A DNA stretch of 16,360 nucleotides. It comes from BS750m-G57 sp964607575 (GTDB lineage Bacteria > Planctomycetota > Phycisphaerae > SM23-33). Location: contig CAZSLS010000157.1 of NCBI GenBank assembly GCA_964607575.1, positions 1 to 16,360 of the forward strand, read 5' to 3'. A program made the position numbers and the translations under genes. The notes below the pieces were generated by a model. It saw only the letters and a list, made by a program, of their open reading frames with translations, searched no databases and was not told the origin of the DNA. Below, piece after piece: positions 5,049 through 11,864 of this stretch (position 1 is its first letter; each line of letters begins with the position of its first letter).

Positions 5049-6059
5049 ATGAAACAGCAAATGAAAGTGGCTATCCTACGGGTTCTGCGGGATGCAAACG
5101 GTCCGATCGGAAGTGCTCGCATCGCCGAAGATCTTCAACTTTACGGTATAGACCTCGGACCGCGGTCGGTGCGGTTGCGGCTTGAGGAACTCGCCACCGA
5201 CGGTCTGGTCGCCGCCTCGCGTCGCGGACGAGGTGGAGGCAGGACGATCACCGATCGGGGTATCACGGAGATTGGCGACGCATTTGTGCAGGACCGCGTG
5301 GGGTTCGCCTCAGCGAAGATCGACTCCCTGGCCTGCAGGACATCTTTCGATCCCGCCACGGGCGAGGGAGATATCGTACTGAACGTCTCGACGACACACG
5401 CGAACCTCATCCGCCCGGTACTCCGGGCAATGCTGCCGGTTTTCACATCCCGTTTCTGCATGGGTAAGTACGCGTGCGTTTTCGAGCCGGGAACGCAAAT
5501 CGGCAACTTCGTCGTACCGGGCGGCAGGGTCGCAATCGGAACGGTCTGCAGCGTGACGGTCAATGGCGTGCTGCTGTCGCGGGGGATACCGATGGTCTCC
5601 AAATTCGGCGGTATCCTCGAGATATTCAACCACCAGCCGCTCCGGTTCACCGACGTGATTTATTACGAGAGCACGTCGCTGGACCCGCTGGAAATCTTCA
5701 TTAAGGGAGGCCTCACCTCCCTCAATAACATATGGAATACAGGAAGAGGGCGAATCGGCGCGAGCTTTCGGGAGGTCCCCACCTGCATGCTTCCGCTGGT
5801 GACCAAGACACTCGACCAGCTCGAAGCCGCGGGCCTGGGCTGCGCACTGGTAGTCGGAAAGCCCAGCCGTCCGGTATTGGGGTTCCCGGTCTCCGAAGGT
5901 CGCACCGGCGTGATCCTCGCAGGCGGGCTCAATCCCCTTTCCGCAGTCGAACAATCGGGAGTCTCGGCGGGCAATATCGCAATGGCAGAGATATACGACT
6001 ACGCCAAGCTGGAAACGTATACCGAGTTGGCTGAGCGATTCGGCGTCAAACTGCCCTGA
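5049..6059 (+). CDS. nrpR: NrpR-like nitrogen regulatory repressor (winged helix + DUF128)
   Basis: This 336-residue cytoplasmic transcription regulator has a winged-helix domain at about residues 5-70 (ILRVLRDANGPIGSARIAEDL, then the recognition helix GPRSVRLRLEEL and a basic wing SRRGRGGGRTIT). It is followed by a single NRD/DUF128 effector domain (about 80-325), with the Gly-rich segments IGTVCSVTVNGVLLSRGIP, SKFGGILEI and GVILAGGLNPLSAVEQSG. In methanogens NrpR represses nitrogen-assimilation genes and is released by 2-oxoglutarate. M. maripaludis NrpR has two NRD domains; this protein has the shorter one-NRD form. It is divergent from gdhA, whose substrate is 2-oxoglutarate, which strongly suggests local control. 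The stop codon directly abuts that of convergent nadB. Family assignment is confident; target and effector are inferred. Confidence 0.9.
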   Translation: MKQQMKVAILRVLRDANGPIGSARIAEDLQLYGIDLGPRSVRLRLEELATDGLVAASRRGRGGGRTITDRGITEIGDAFVQDRVGFASAKIDSLACRTSFDPATGEGDIVLNVSTTHANLIRPVLRAMLPVFTSRFCMGKYACVFEPGTQIGNFVVPGGRVAIGTVCSVTVNGVLLSRGIPMVSKFGGILEIFNHQPLRFTDVIYYESTSLDPLEIFIKGGLTSLNNIWNTGRGRIGASFREVPTCMLPLVTKTLDQLEAAGLGCALVVGKPSRPVLGFPVSEGRTGVILAGGLNPLSAVEQSGVSAGNIAMAEIYDYAKLETYTELAERFGVKLP

Positions 6060-7706
6060 TCACTCGATAACAAGCTCGTCGGTAGTTCTGTGGGCGGACT
6101 GATGCCTCGCCCACGCCGGATCCGCGTGGGGGAAGTCCTCGCGGCAGTGTACGCCTCGCGTCTCGGTCCGCCGCAGCGCGAAGTTGCTTATCACGTACGA
6201 AGCGGTCAGCATGTTCTGGACTTCCCAGGCGGCGGGGTCGTAGAACTCCTTGTCCAGAACGTACCTGCCCCAGAACGCGATAATCTCCAGCGTTTCCTCC
6301 AGCCGCCCGCCGCGCCTGAACAGGCCCACATTACGCCACATCACCGAACGAAGCGAACTGCGAATATCGGGGATGTCCAGCTCCGTACGCTCGGATTTCT
6401 CGTTCGTCCAGTCGATAATCGGATCGCCCGAACCACCCGAACTCGCCGAGGCGATCTCGCCGGCCAGCCTGCCGCACTGCTGCCCCATAACCAGTGCTTC
6501 GGTAAGGCTGTTAGACGCTAAACGGTTCGCCCCGTGCATCCCCGTACACGCCGCCTCCCCGCAGGCGAGAAGACCTTCGATGGAGGTCCGACCCTCCATG
6601 TCGACCCGCGCCCCTCCGATCATGTAATGCGCCGCCGGATGAACCGGGACCAGGTCGTGACCGGGATCTATACCGAACGATTTGCACTGGCGATCTATCT
6701 GCGGGAATCGCCCGGCGAACGCCTCGCCTCCAATGTGCCGCACGTCCAGGAAAACGTGCGTCGATCCGGTCTCGTGCATACGGTTGAGTATCGCGCGACT
6801 TACCGTATCGCGAGGGGCGAGTTCGGCCATCTCGTGGTAGGCGGGCATGAAACGCTCACCGTCGCGGTCGACGAGGTAAGCCCCTTCGCCCCGAACGGCC
6901 TCGGATACCAGCGACCGCGACGAACCGGCGATGTAAAGTGTTGTCGGGTGAAACTGCATCATCTCGGCGTCGGATATGCTCGCACCCGCACGGAACGCCA
7001 ACGCCAACGCATCTGCAGTGGCACACGGCGGATTCGACGTCTCGCGCCACAACATCCCGCTCCCGCCGGCGGCGAGAATCGTCTGACGCGCGTGGATCAT
7101 CTGGAGCCCGTAGCGGGGATTGTACGTCAGGGCGCCGAGGCACCGCGAACCGGCGCCGCCTTCGGGCGGATCGGTCACCAGATCGATCGCGAAACAGTCT
7201 TCGAACACCTTGATCTCTTCGCACTCGGCGACCCGCCTGGCGAGGAAATCCACCAGCACGCGCCCCGACGCGTCGCCCTCGGCGTGGACTATTCGCGAGG
7301 CGCTGTGTCCGCCTTCCCGCCCCAGCGCCAGTTCATCGCCGCTCGAGTCGAAGCCGAGACCCTGCTCGTACATCTGGCGAATATGCTCCGGCGCCGACTC
7401 GATCACCCGCCGGATCACCGCTTCATCGCACATCCCCCTGCCCGCTTCGATCGTGTCGCGGAGGTGGGATTCGATAGTGTCGCCCGCGTCCAGCACCGCC
7501 GCCAGTCCGCCCTGGGCGTGGTACGAGTTGGACTCGATGAGCTTGCCCTTGGTCAGGACGATCGCGCTACCGGTCTCGCCGGACTGGATCGCCGCTCGCA
7601 GACCGCCCGCCCCGGCGCCCAGCACCAGCACGTCAGTGAAGATATGGGGCAGTTTCCGGCTGGCGAAGCTTACCAGGAAGCGGCGTTGAAGGTACGGGGC
7701 GTCCAT
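6060..7706 (-). CDS. nadB: L-aspartate oxidase
   Basis: This 548-residue FAD enzyme oxidises L-aspartate to iminoaspartate, the first step of de novo NAD synthesis; oxygen or fumarate can be the acceptor. Seen: the FAD dinucleotide fold VLVLGAGAGGLRAA (about residues 26-39), the SNSYHAQGGLAAV segment, EGGHSASRIVHA, MQFHPTTLY, SEAVRGEGAYLVDRDGERF, the RDTVSRAI arginine, HPAAHYMIGG and GANRLASNSLTEALV. The latter motifs carry the His and Arg residues that bind the dicarboxylate. EGGHSASRIVHA and the length favour NadB over the SdhA/FrdA relatives. The C-terminus is helical, as in NadB. It is the last gene of the minus operon, 24 nt after fumarase beta, and its Shine-Dalgarno is weak. No nadA or nadC lies nearby. 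Confidence 0.92.
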   Translation of the reverse strand: MDAPYLQRRFLVSFASRKLPHIFTDVLVLGAGAGGLRAAIQSGETGSAIVLTKGKLIESNSYHAQGGLAAVLDAGDTIESHLRDTIEAGRGMCDEAVIRRVIESAPEHIRQMYEQGLGFDSSGDELALGREGGHSASRIVHAEGDASGRVLVDFLARRVAECEEIKVFEDCFAIDLVTDPPEGGAGSRCLGALTYNPRYGLQMIHARQTILAAGGSGMLWRETSNPPCATADALALAFRAGASISDAEMMQFHPTTLYIAGSSRSLVSEAVRGEGAYLVDRDGERFMPAYHEMAELAPRDTVSRAILNRMHETGSTHVFLDVRHIGGEAFAGRFPQIDRQCKSFGIDPGHDLVPVHPAAHYMIGGARVDMEGRTSIEGLLACGEAACTGMHGANRLASNSLTEALVMGQQCGRLAGEIASASSGGSGDPIIDWTNEKSERTELDIPDIRSSLRSVMWRNVGLFRRGGRLEETLEIIAFWGRYVLDKEFYDPAAWEVQNMLTASYVISNFALRRTETRGVHCREDFPHADPAWARHQSAHRTTDELVIE

Positions 7707-7730
7707 GTCTCAAGTTCCACTCAGAGTTAT

Positions 7731-8270
7731 TTATTTCTGATGCTGGTAAAGGTCCCCGCCGACGCTGTCCTGGGCGACGATGCAGGGGAAACCCTCGACC
7801 GTGATCCGGGCCAACGCTTCAGCGCCGAGATCCTCGTAGGCGACTATTTCGTATGACTTTATCGCCCGGGCGATCAGCGCCGCGGCCCCGCCGACGGCAG
7901 CAAAGTAAACCGCCCCATGCTCCCGCATAGCCGCCAGAACCCCCTCCCCGCGAGGTCCCTTGCCAATCATCCCCGTCTGCCCGCGGGCGATCAGCTCCGG
8001 CGTGTAAGGGTCCATGCGGTAGCTGGACGTCGGACCGGCAGATCCGATCGGCGCGCCCGGGGGCGCGGGGGTCGGGCCTACGTAGTAAATCGTAATGTCC
8101 GCGAGGTCTATCGGCAGTTCGCCGCCGCTGTCGATCAGTTCGATCAACCGCTGGTGGGCCGCGTCACGGGCGGTGTACATCTCGCCGAAAAGTTCGACCA
8201 CCTGACCGGCCCGCAGCGAGCGCGCCGCGGCGCGAGTCAGCGGAAGGTCTATCCGCAGCGGGTCGCTCAC
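7731..8270 (-). CDS. Class I fumarate hydratase, beta (C-terminal) subunit
   Basis: This 179-residue beta subunit of a two-subunit iron-sulfur fumarase (FumA C-terminal or TtdB-like) works with the alpha subunit to interconvert fumarate and malate. Seen: the LRAGQVVELFGEMYTARDAAH start, the substrate segment VGPTPAPPGAPIGSAGPTSSYRMD, IGKGPRGEGV, and the EIVAYEDLGAEALARITVEGFPCIVAQDS end. Translation starts at GTG (8270-8268), whose GTGA overlaps the alpha stop codon. AGGAGG lies 7 nt upstream inside the alpha gene, so coupling is strong. L-tartrate dehydratase uses the same architecture; the NAD and fumarate context favours fumarase. The alpha gene is upstream and nadB downstream. Confidence 0.92.
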   Translation of the reverse strand: MSDPLRIDLPLTRAAARSLRAGQVVELFGEMYTARDAAHQRLIELIDSGGELPIDLADITIYYVGPTPAPPGAPIGSAGPTSSYRMDPYTPELIARGQTGMIGKGPRGEGVLAAMREHGAVYFAAVGGAAALIARAIKSYEIVAYEDLGAEALARITVEGFPCIVAQDSVGGDLYQHQK

Positions 8271-9124
8271 AGGCGCACCTCCTCGTGACGCGAGGAGTGG
8301 CAGTTCAGGTTCACCGCCACCGGTAGCGAGGCGATATGGCAGGGGGCGGTAAGTATATGCACCGCCAGGGCGGTAGTCGCCCCGCCGAGCCCCATCGGCC
8401 CGATACCCAACTCATTGATCCGCGTCAGAAGTTCCCGCTCGACGCCCGCGTAGAATTCGTCGCCGCTCGGATCGCCCAGCGGGCGGAACAGCGCTTCCTT
8501 GGCCAGTATCGCACATTGCTCGAAGTCGCCCCCGATCCCCACGCCGACCACCAGCGGCGGGCACGGGTTGCCCCCCGCCTCAGCGACCGCTTTGACCACG
8601 AAATCTTTCACGCCCTCGATACCGTCGCCCGGTTTGAGCATCGCGATGCGACTCATATTCTCGCTACCGCCGCCCTTGGCGGCATATCGAATCCGCAAGC
8701 CGTCACCGGCGACCAGGCGCACGTGAACGATCGCGGGAGTGTTATCGCCCGTATTGACCCGCCGCACCGGATCGACCACCACCGACTTGCGCAGATACCC
8801 GTCGCGGTACCCCTCGCCAACGCCCTGGTTAATCGCATCGATCACCCCCCCGCCGACGATCCGCACATCGCTCCCGACATCCACAAAAAACACCGCCAGA
8901 CCAGTATCCTGACACAGCGGGCGCCGCTTACTGTCATCACCGCCACCGCCGGCGATCCGCGCATTTTCCTCGATCTGGCCCAGAATCGTCGCCGCCGGTT
9001 CACTGTCCTCGACCCCCCGCCCGGCAGCCAGTGCGTCAACCACGCGCGGATCGACCACCGTGCATCCGCGGATACACATATCCCGCACCGCCGCGACTAT
9101 CGCACTGGATTGAATCTCTTTCAT
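8267..9124 (-). CDS. Class I fumarate hydratase, alpha (N-terminal) subunit
   Basis: This 285-residue alpha subunit binds the [4Fe-4S] cluster of class I fumarase. The probable cluster cysteines are Cys71 (PLCQDTG), Cys188 (GGNPCPPLVVGVGIGG) and Cys262 (TAPCHIASLPVAVN). Other conserved blocks are RRVNTGDNTPAIVH, AAKGGGSENMS and GPMGLGG. Length is typical. It is the first gene of the operon alpha, beta, nadB; the ribosome site is weak (GAAGG about 9 nt before ATG). Class I fumarases are oxygen-labile, which suits a low-oxygen life or strong protection. Tartrate dehydratase (TtdA) is the main alternative. Divergent from the lipoprotein gene at 9297. Confidence 0.92.
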   Translation of the reverse strand: MKEIQSSAIVAAVRDMCIRGCTVVDPRVVDALAAGRGVEDSEPAATILGQIEENARIAGGGGDDSKRRPLCQDTGLAVFFVDVGSDVRIVGGGVIDAINQGVGEGYRDGYLRKSVVVDPVRRVNTGDNTPAIVHVRLVAGDGLRIRYAAKGGGSENMSRIAMLKPGDGIEGVKDFVVKAVAEAGGNPCPPLVVGVGIGGDFEQCAILAKEALFRPLGDPSGDEFYAGVERELLTRINELGIGPMGLGGATTALAVHILTAPCHIASLPVAVNLNCHSSRHEEVRL

Positions 9125-9158
9125 GAGCTTGGCCTTCAGCCTCTGTCGTCGCCGTCGC

Positions 9159-9169
9159 CAATTACCAAC
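9159..9169 (+). repeat. Dispersed intergenic element CAATTACCAAC
   Basis: This variant of the CAATTGCCAAC element is found at 9969-9979 and 11826-11836. Like them it follows a GTCGTCGCCGTCGC-type tract (9145-9158). Function unknown. Confidence 0.4.
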
Positions 9170-9227
9170 CGTTAAGCTTACCGACAGCAGCCCCCTGCCG
9201 CAAATGGTTTCGCCGCACCCAAATCAA

Positions 9228-9271
9228 TTGCTATTCGCCATGACGTTGATAGAATCCGAATACATTCGGAT
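9228..9271 (+). promoter_or_regulatory. Candidate promoter with palindromic start region for the 9297 lipoprotein
   Basis: TTGCTA (9228-9233) is followed after 16 nt by TAGAAT (9250-9255). A perfect 7-bp inverted repeat, ATCCGAA-taca-TTCGGAT (9254-9271), covers the expected start site, where a repressor or an RNA hairpin could act. The hexamers are only moderately good. Confidence 0.35.
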
Positions 9272-9296
9272 CACGCAGTTTGAAAGGGATAGAGAT

Positions 9297-9893
9297 ATGA
9301 AACGTGTAATGACACTCACAGCGATGCTGTTACTCACATTCGTCGTATCGTGCCGTCGGTCGGGCGACACAACGTCAACCACGCAGCCCGATCGCCGGAC
9401 CAATCGCCGGACCGATCGCCGGACCAATCGCCAGTTTAATCGCCCACCAATGCTGACAGCGTCTCAAATCGACGAATGCCTCAACGCCGAACTCCGAAGG
9501 CGCCGTAATCCCGCCGATGCCCGCACGGCCCTGAAAAAGGCGTATCTGGAATTGGAGCGTACTAACAAAGCCGAGGGTCTTCACAAGACCGTTTACTGGT
9601 TCAAAGTCGCCCGCGCTCACGGGCATGAGTTTAATACCGAAGAAAAAAAGCAATTCGTCGATGCCTCGGTGAGATTGACGAAGTTGGTCCAGAAGAAATA
9701 CCGCGACGCCTACGCCCTGGAGCGAAACCACAAGTACACCGACGCGAACACCCTTTTTCGAGAACTCCTGTACATGCTCCCGGTATTGGGGCAGGGGGAT
9801 GACAAGTCCCAACTCAGACAGAACGTCATCGCCCACGCGGCCTACATCAGTCGCATGACCAAGACCAAGAAGCTCGATCCAGGCGATCTATAG
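9297..9893 (+). CDS. Small lipoprotein with helical domain, unknown function
   Basis: This 198-residue protein starts at ATG 9297, which has AAGGGA (9284-9289) 7 nt upstream and gives a clean lipoprotein signal ending Val-Val-Ser-Cys19. The longer frame from 9123 crosses the promoter region and is rejected. After the lipobox comes a low-complexity Arg/Thr/Asn/Asp linker (about residues 31-46) encoded by a 12-bp tandem repeat. An all-helical domain rich in Lys, Arg and Glu follows (about 55-198), with segments such as ARTALKKAYLELERTNKAEG and YRDAYALERNHKYTDANTLF. These look like TPR-type helix pairs, though no full repeat can be proven. Membrane-anchored, probably periplasmic. No catalytic motif seen. 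Confidence 0.7.
   Translation: MKRVMTLTAMLLLTFVVSCRRSGDTTSTTQPDRRTNRRTDRRTNRQFNRPPMLTASQIDECLNAELRRRRNPADARTALKKAYLELERTNKAEGLHKTVYWFKVARAHGHEFNTEEKKQFVDASVRLTKLVQKKYRDAYALERNHKYTDANTLFRELLYMLPVLGQGDDKSQLRQNVIAHAAYISRMTKTKKLDPGDL
9390..9432 (+). repeat. 12-bp tandem repeat inside the lipoprotein gene
   Basis: About 3.6 in-frame units alternate GATCGCCGGACC and AATCGCCGGACC (9390-9401, 9402-9413, 9414-9425, partial 9426-9432). They encode Arg-Arg-Thr-Asp and Arg-Arg-Thr-Asn. Unit length is a multiple of three, so copy-number change would lengthen the linker without breaking the frame. Confidence 0.9.
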
Positions 9894-10109
9894 AAAAGCA
9901 ACCGTCAGCCAACCGCCATCGAGGCTGTTGTCGTTGTCGTCGCCAATTGCCATGCCGTTAACCATTGCCAATTGCCAACTACCACGTGTAATATACTACA
10001 CGGTAACCTGACACTCATTTGAACTCGCATAAGCGAATGGGACAGAGGGAATCCGGAATCTCACTATTTCATGTTTTGATAAATGCCTCGGTTGACAGGA
10101 GTAAGGCTA
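9894..10109. other. Intergenic region with CAATTGCC elements and an inverted repeat
   Basis: It contains two CAATTGCCA elements (9944-9952, 9969-9979) after a GTTGTCGTTGTCGTCG tract, and the inverted repeat CGTGTA-atatac-TACACG (9985-10002). TTGCCA (9965-9970), 18 nt, TAATAT (9989-9994) is a promoter candidate for the PD40 gene at 10110. Its -10 box lies in the inverted repeat. No gene is visible. Confidence 0.4.
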
Positions 10110-11693
10110 ATGGTTTGCAGGAGCCCAAGGTATTGCGTTGTGCTGAGATGTTGGATGGTTGTCGTTGTGGGAGCCACCTGCCTCCCGGCGATCGCCGAGA
10201 CAAGGACAGCTTCGGAGAAGTTGATCGCGACGCTCCCGCCTTCTCTGGTACGGAATACATTCGTACACCGAGGGTGGATACCCAACGATACAAACACCCA
10301 TGATTTGGCGCGATCGCGACTCCGGAGGATCGTGGTGAGCCCCGACAGCCGTCGGATAGCCTACATGAATCGGTACACGCATGTTGTTGTGAACGACAAG
10401 CCAGGTAAGAAGTACCAAACGACCTGGAGCCTCGTATTCAGTCCCGATGGTCGCCGATTCGCCCACACGGCAGAGGTCTATAAGAACAAGAAACGTCTCC
10501 AAACTGTCGTTGTCGACGGGAAAGAGGGCAAAACCTACGACAATATCGGAATGACGCCCCACCGCATGAACGAATATGGCGGTCCGGTCTTCAGCCCGGA
10601 CGGGAGTCGTGTGGCGTATGAAGCCAAATCGGGAGCACAGGCCTTCATGGTGGTAGATGGAAAGGAAGAGGGACCATATACGAGCGTTGGGCGTCCGGTG
10701 TTCAGTCCGAACAGCAAACGTCTTGCCTATACCGCAAGGTCCAAAGGAAAATCCTACGTTGTTGTCGACGGTAAGAAGTACGGTCCTTGTACGTGGCCTG
10801 ATAAACCGCTGTTCAGTCCTGACAGCAGGAGGGTCGCCTGGGTCGCAGGGGAACCTGACTCGTATGTCGTCATCGACGGCAAGAAACATGCAAATGCTAG
10901 AGCCCCCATCTTCAGTCCGGATGGGCAGGGAGTAGCATACGTCGGCATGGCGAAAGACAGGCAATGCGTCCTGCACAATGGGAAGCGTGGAAAGCTCTAC
11001 GACCGGATCCTGGACCTCACATTCAGCCCGGACGGCAAGCGTTTGGGATATGTAGCAGCCAAGCTGCCGCCTGACCACGCAAAAAGCCGGCCTGCCATTG
11101 GTTTGGTCGACACGCGGGTAAGATACAAAGTGGTACTCGTCGTGGATGGGCGCGAGAGCGAGGAGTTCGACAGGATTGTCTGGGGGCCGGTATTCGGCCC
11201 GGACGGCAAACGGGTTGCATACGCCACCAAGCAGGGAAAAGTTGCGTTCGCGGTCATCGACGGTCGGAAGTTGAGGGCTCATGATGACGTCTCACGGATC
11301 ATCTTCGGCCCGAAAGGCCGGCGGGTGGCGTACGTCGCCAACCGGGGAAAGAAGTCATTCGTCGTTGTCGACGGTAAAGGGGCCGCGGAATACGACAGCG
11401 TGCATCCCGCCACGCTCTGTTTCAGCCCGGACGCTCGCCGGGTTGCATATGTAGCGAACAAGAGCAATTCCAGAATCGTCGTCATCGACACGACAGAAGG
11501 CCGACCGTACGATCCCTTCGGCGTGCAGGAAGAGATTCACAGCTTCGAAACCGGGCCTCACACACGTACGATCATCTTCCGCTATCCCGGACCAAAGATC
11601 ATCTTCGACTCGCCCGACGCGTTTCACTATCTGGCGAGGAAGGGCAGGAATATCTACCTCGTGAAGGAGAACATGACCTCCAAATCGGAATGA
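10110..11693 (+). CDS. Secreted beta-propeller protein with ten PD40 (WD40-like) repeats
   Basis: This 527-residue exported protein has ATG 10110 with AGGAG (10097-10101) 8 nt upstream; ATG 10083 has no ribosome site. The signal peptide (residues 1 to about 30) ends Ala-Ile-Ala before Glu-Thr. The rest is a run of ten motifs of the form (S/G)P(D/N)xxRxAY, from SPDSRRIAY to SPDARRVAYVA, each followed by a strand of the type VVVDGK or VVIDGK. This is the PD40/TolB-like propeller pattern. Two later repeats have Gly-Pro in place of Ser-Pro. No catalytic residues are seen, so binding or scaffolding outside the cytoplasm is most likely. Similar proteins are common as hypotheticals in Planctomycetota. 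The gene stands alone, with its own promoter candidate upstream. Confidence 0.8.
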   Translation: MVCRSPRYCVVLRCWMVVVVGATCLPAIAETRTASEKLIATLPPSLVRNTFVHRGWIPNDTNTHDLARSRLRRIVVSPDSRRIAYMNRYTHVVVNDKPGKKYQTTWSLVFSPDGRRFAHTAEVYKNKKRLQTVVVDGKEGKTYDNIGMTPHRMNEYGGPVFSPDGSRVAYEAKSGAQAFMVVDGKEEGPYTSVGRPVFSPNSKRLAYTARSKGKSYVVVDGKKYGPCTWPDKPLFSPDSRRVAWVAGEPDSYVVIDGKKHANARAPIFSPDGQGVAYVGMAKDRQCVLHNGKRGKLYDRILDLTFSPDGKRLGYVAAKLPPDHAKSRPAIGLVDTRVRYKVVLVVDGRESEEFDRIVWGPVFGPDGKRVAYATKQGKVAFAVIDGRKLRAHDDVSRIIFGPKGRRVAYVANRGKKSFVVVDGKGAAEYDSVHPATLCFSPDARRVAYVANKSNSRIVVIDTTEGRPYDPFGVQEEIHSFETGPHTRTIIFRYPGPKIIFDSPDAFHYLARKGRNIYLVKENMTSKSE

Positions 11694-11763
11694 AGGCGAA
11701 GACAAAAGATGCCCGGGAGACCTGAGGGTCTGAGGGCGAGCCCGACGGCTTGATCGTCTCAAG

Positions 11764-11806
11764 GGCGGTGAGAACTCTCCGCACTCCAAGGTGCTTCTCA
11801 CACGCC
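11764..11806. other. Long hairpin downstream of the PD40 gene
   Basis: GGCGGTGAGAA (11764-11774) pairs with 11795-11806 (one bulged A). Inside, GCAC (11781-11784) pairs with GTGC (11791-11794). It is the only strong structure in the 171-bp gap before the next gene. It has no T run on either side, so it may be a rho-assisted terminator or another structured element. Confidence 0.4.
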
Positions 11807-11828
11807 GTTGTCGTTACCGTTGAACCAA

Positions 11829-11858
11829 TTGCCAACCGCAAACTGCCGGATGTAGTAT
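11829..11858 (+). promoter_or_regulatory. Promoter-like element abutting the 11865 start codon
   Basis: TTGCCA (11829-11834), 18 nt, TAGTAT (11853-11858). The same -35 hexamer and spacing occur before the PD40 gene (9965-9994). The -10 ends 6 nt before ATG 11865, which would give a transcript starting at or beside the start codon. No Shine-Dalgarno is seen, consistent with leaderless translation. Confidence 0.4.
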
Positions 11859-11864
11859 ATTAAC

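Noticed and set aside
6060..7706. Fumarate reductase or succinate dehydrogenase flavoprotein (FrdA/SdhA)
   Set aside because: No neighbouring iron-sulfur or membrane subunits, and the motifs (EGGHSASRIVHA, HPAAHYMIGG) and length fit NadB better.
6534..7856. 440-codon plus-strand frame opposite nadB
   Set aside because: Shadow frame. It is rich in Arg, His and Pro with no domain pattern, while nadB on the other strand is complete.
9123..9296. Upstream start for the 9297 lipoprotein
   Set aside because: It lacks a ribosome site, would run through the promoter and hairpin region, and would hide the lipoprotein signal.
9390..9432. CRISPR-like repeat
   Set aside because: Units are 12 bp, directly adjacent without spacers and in frame within a gene.
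10107..11282. Minus-strand 391-codon frame opposite the PD40 gene
   Set aside because: Shadow of repeated PD40 codons; its apparent repeats mirror those of the plus strand.
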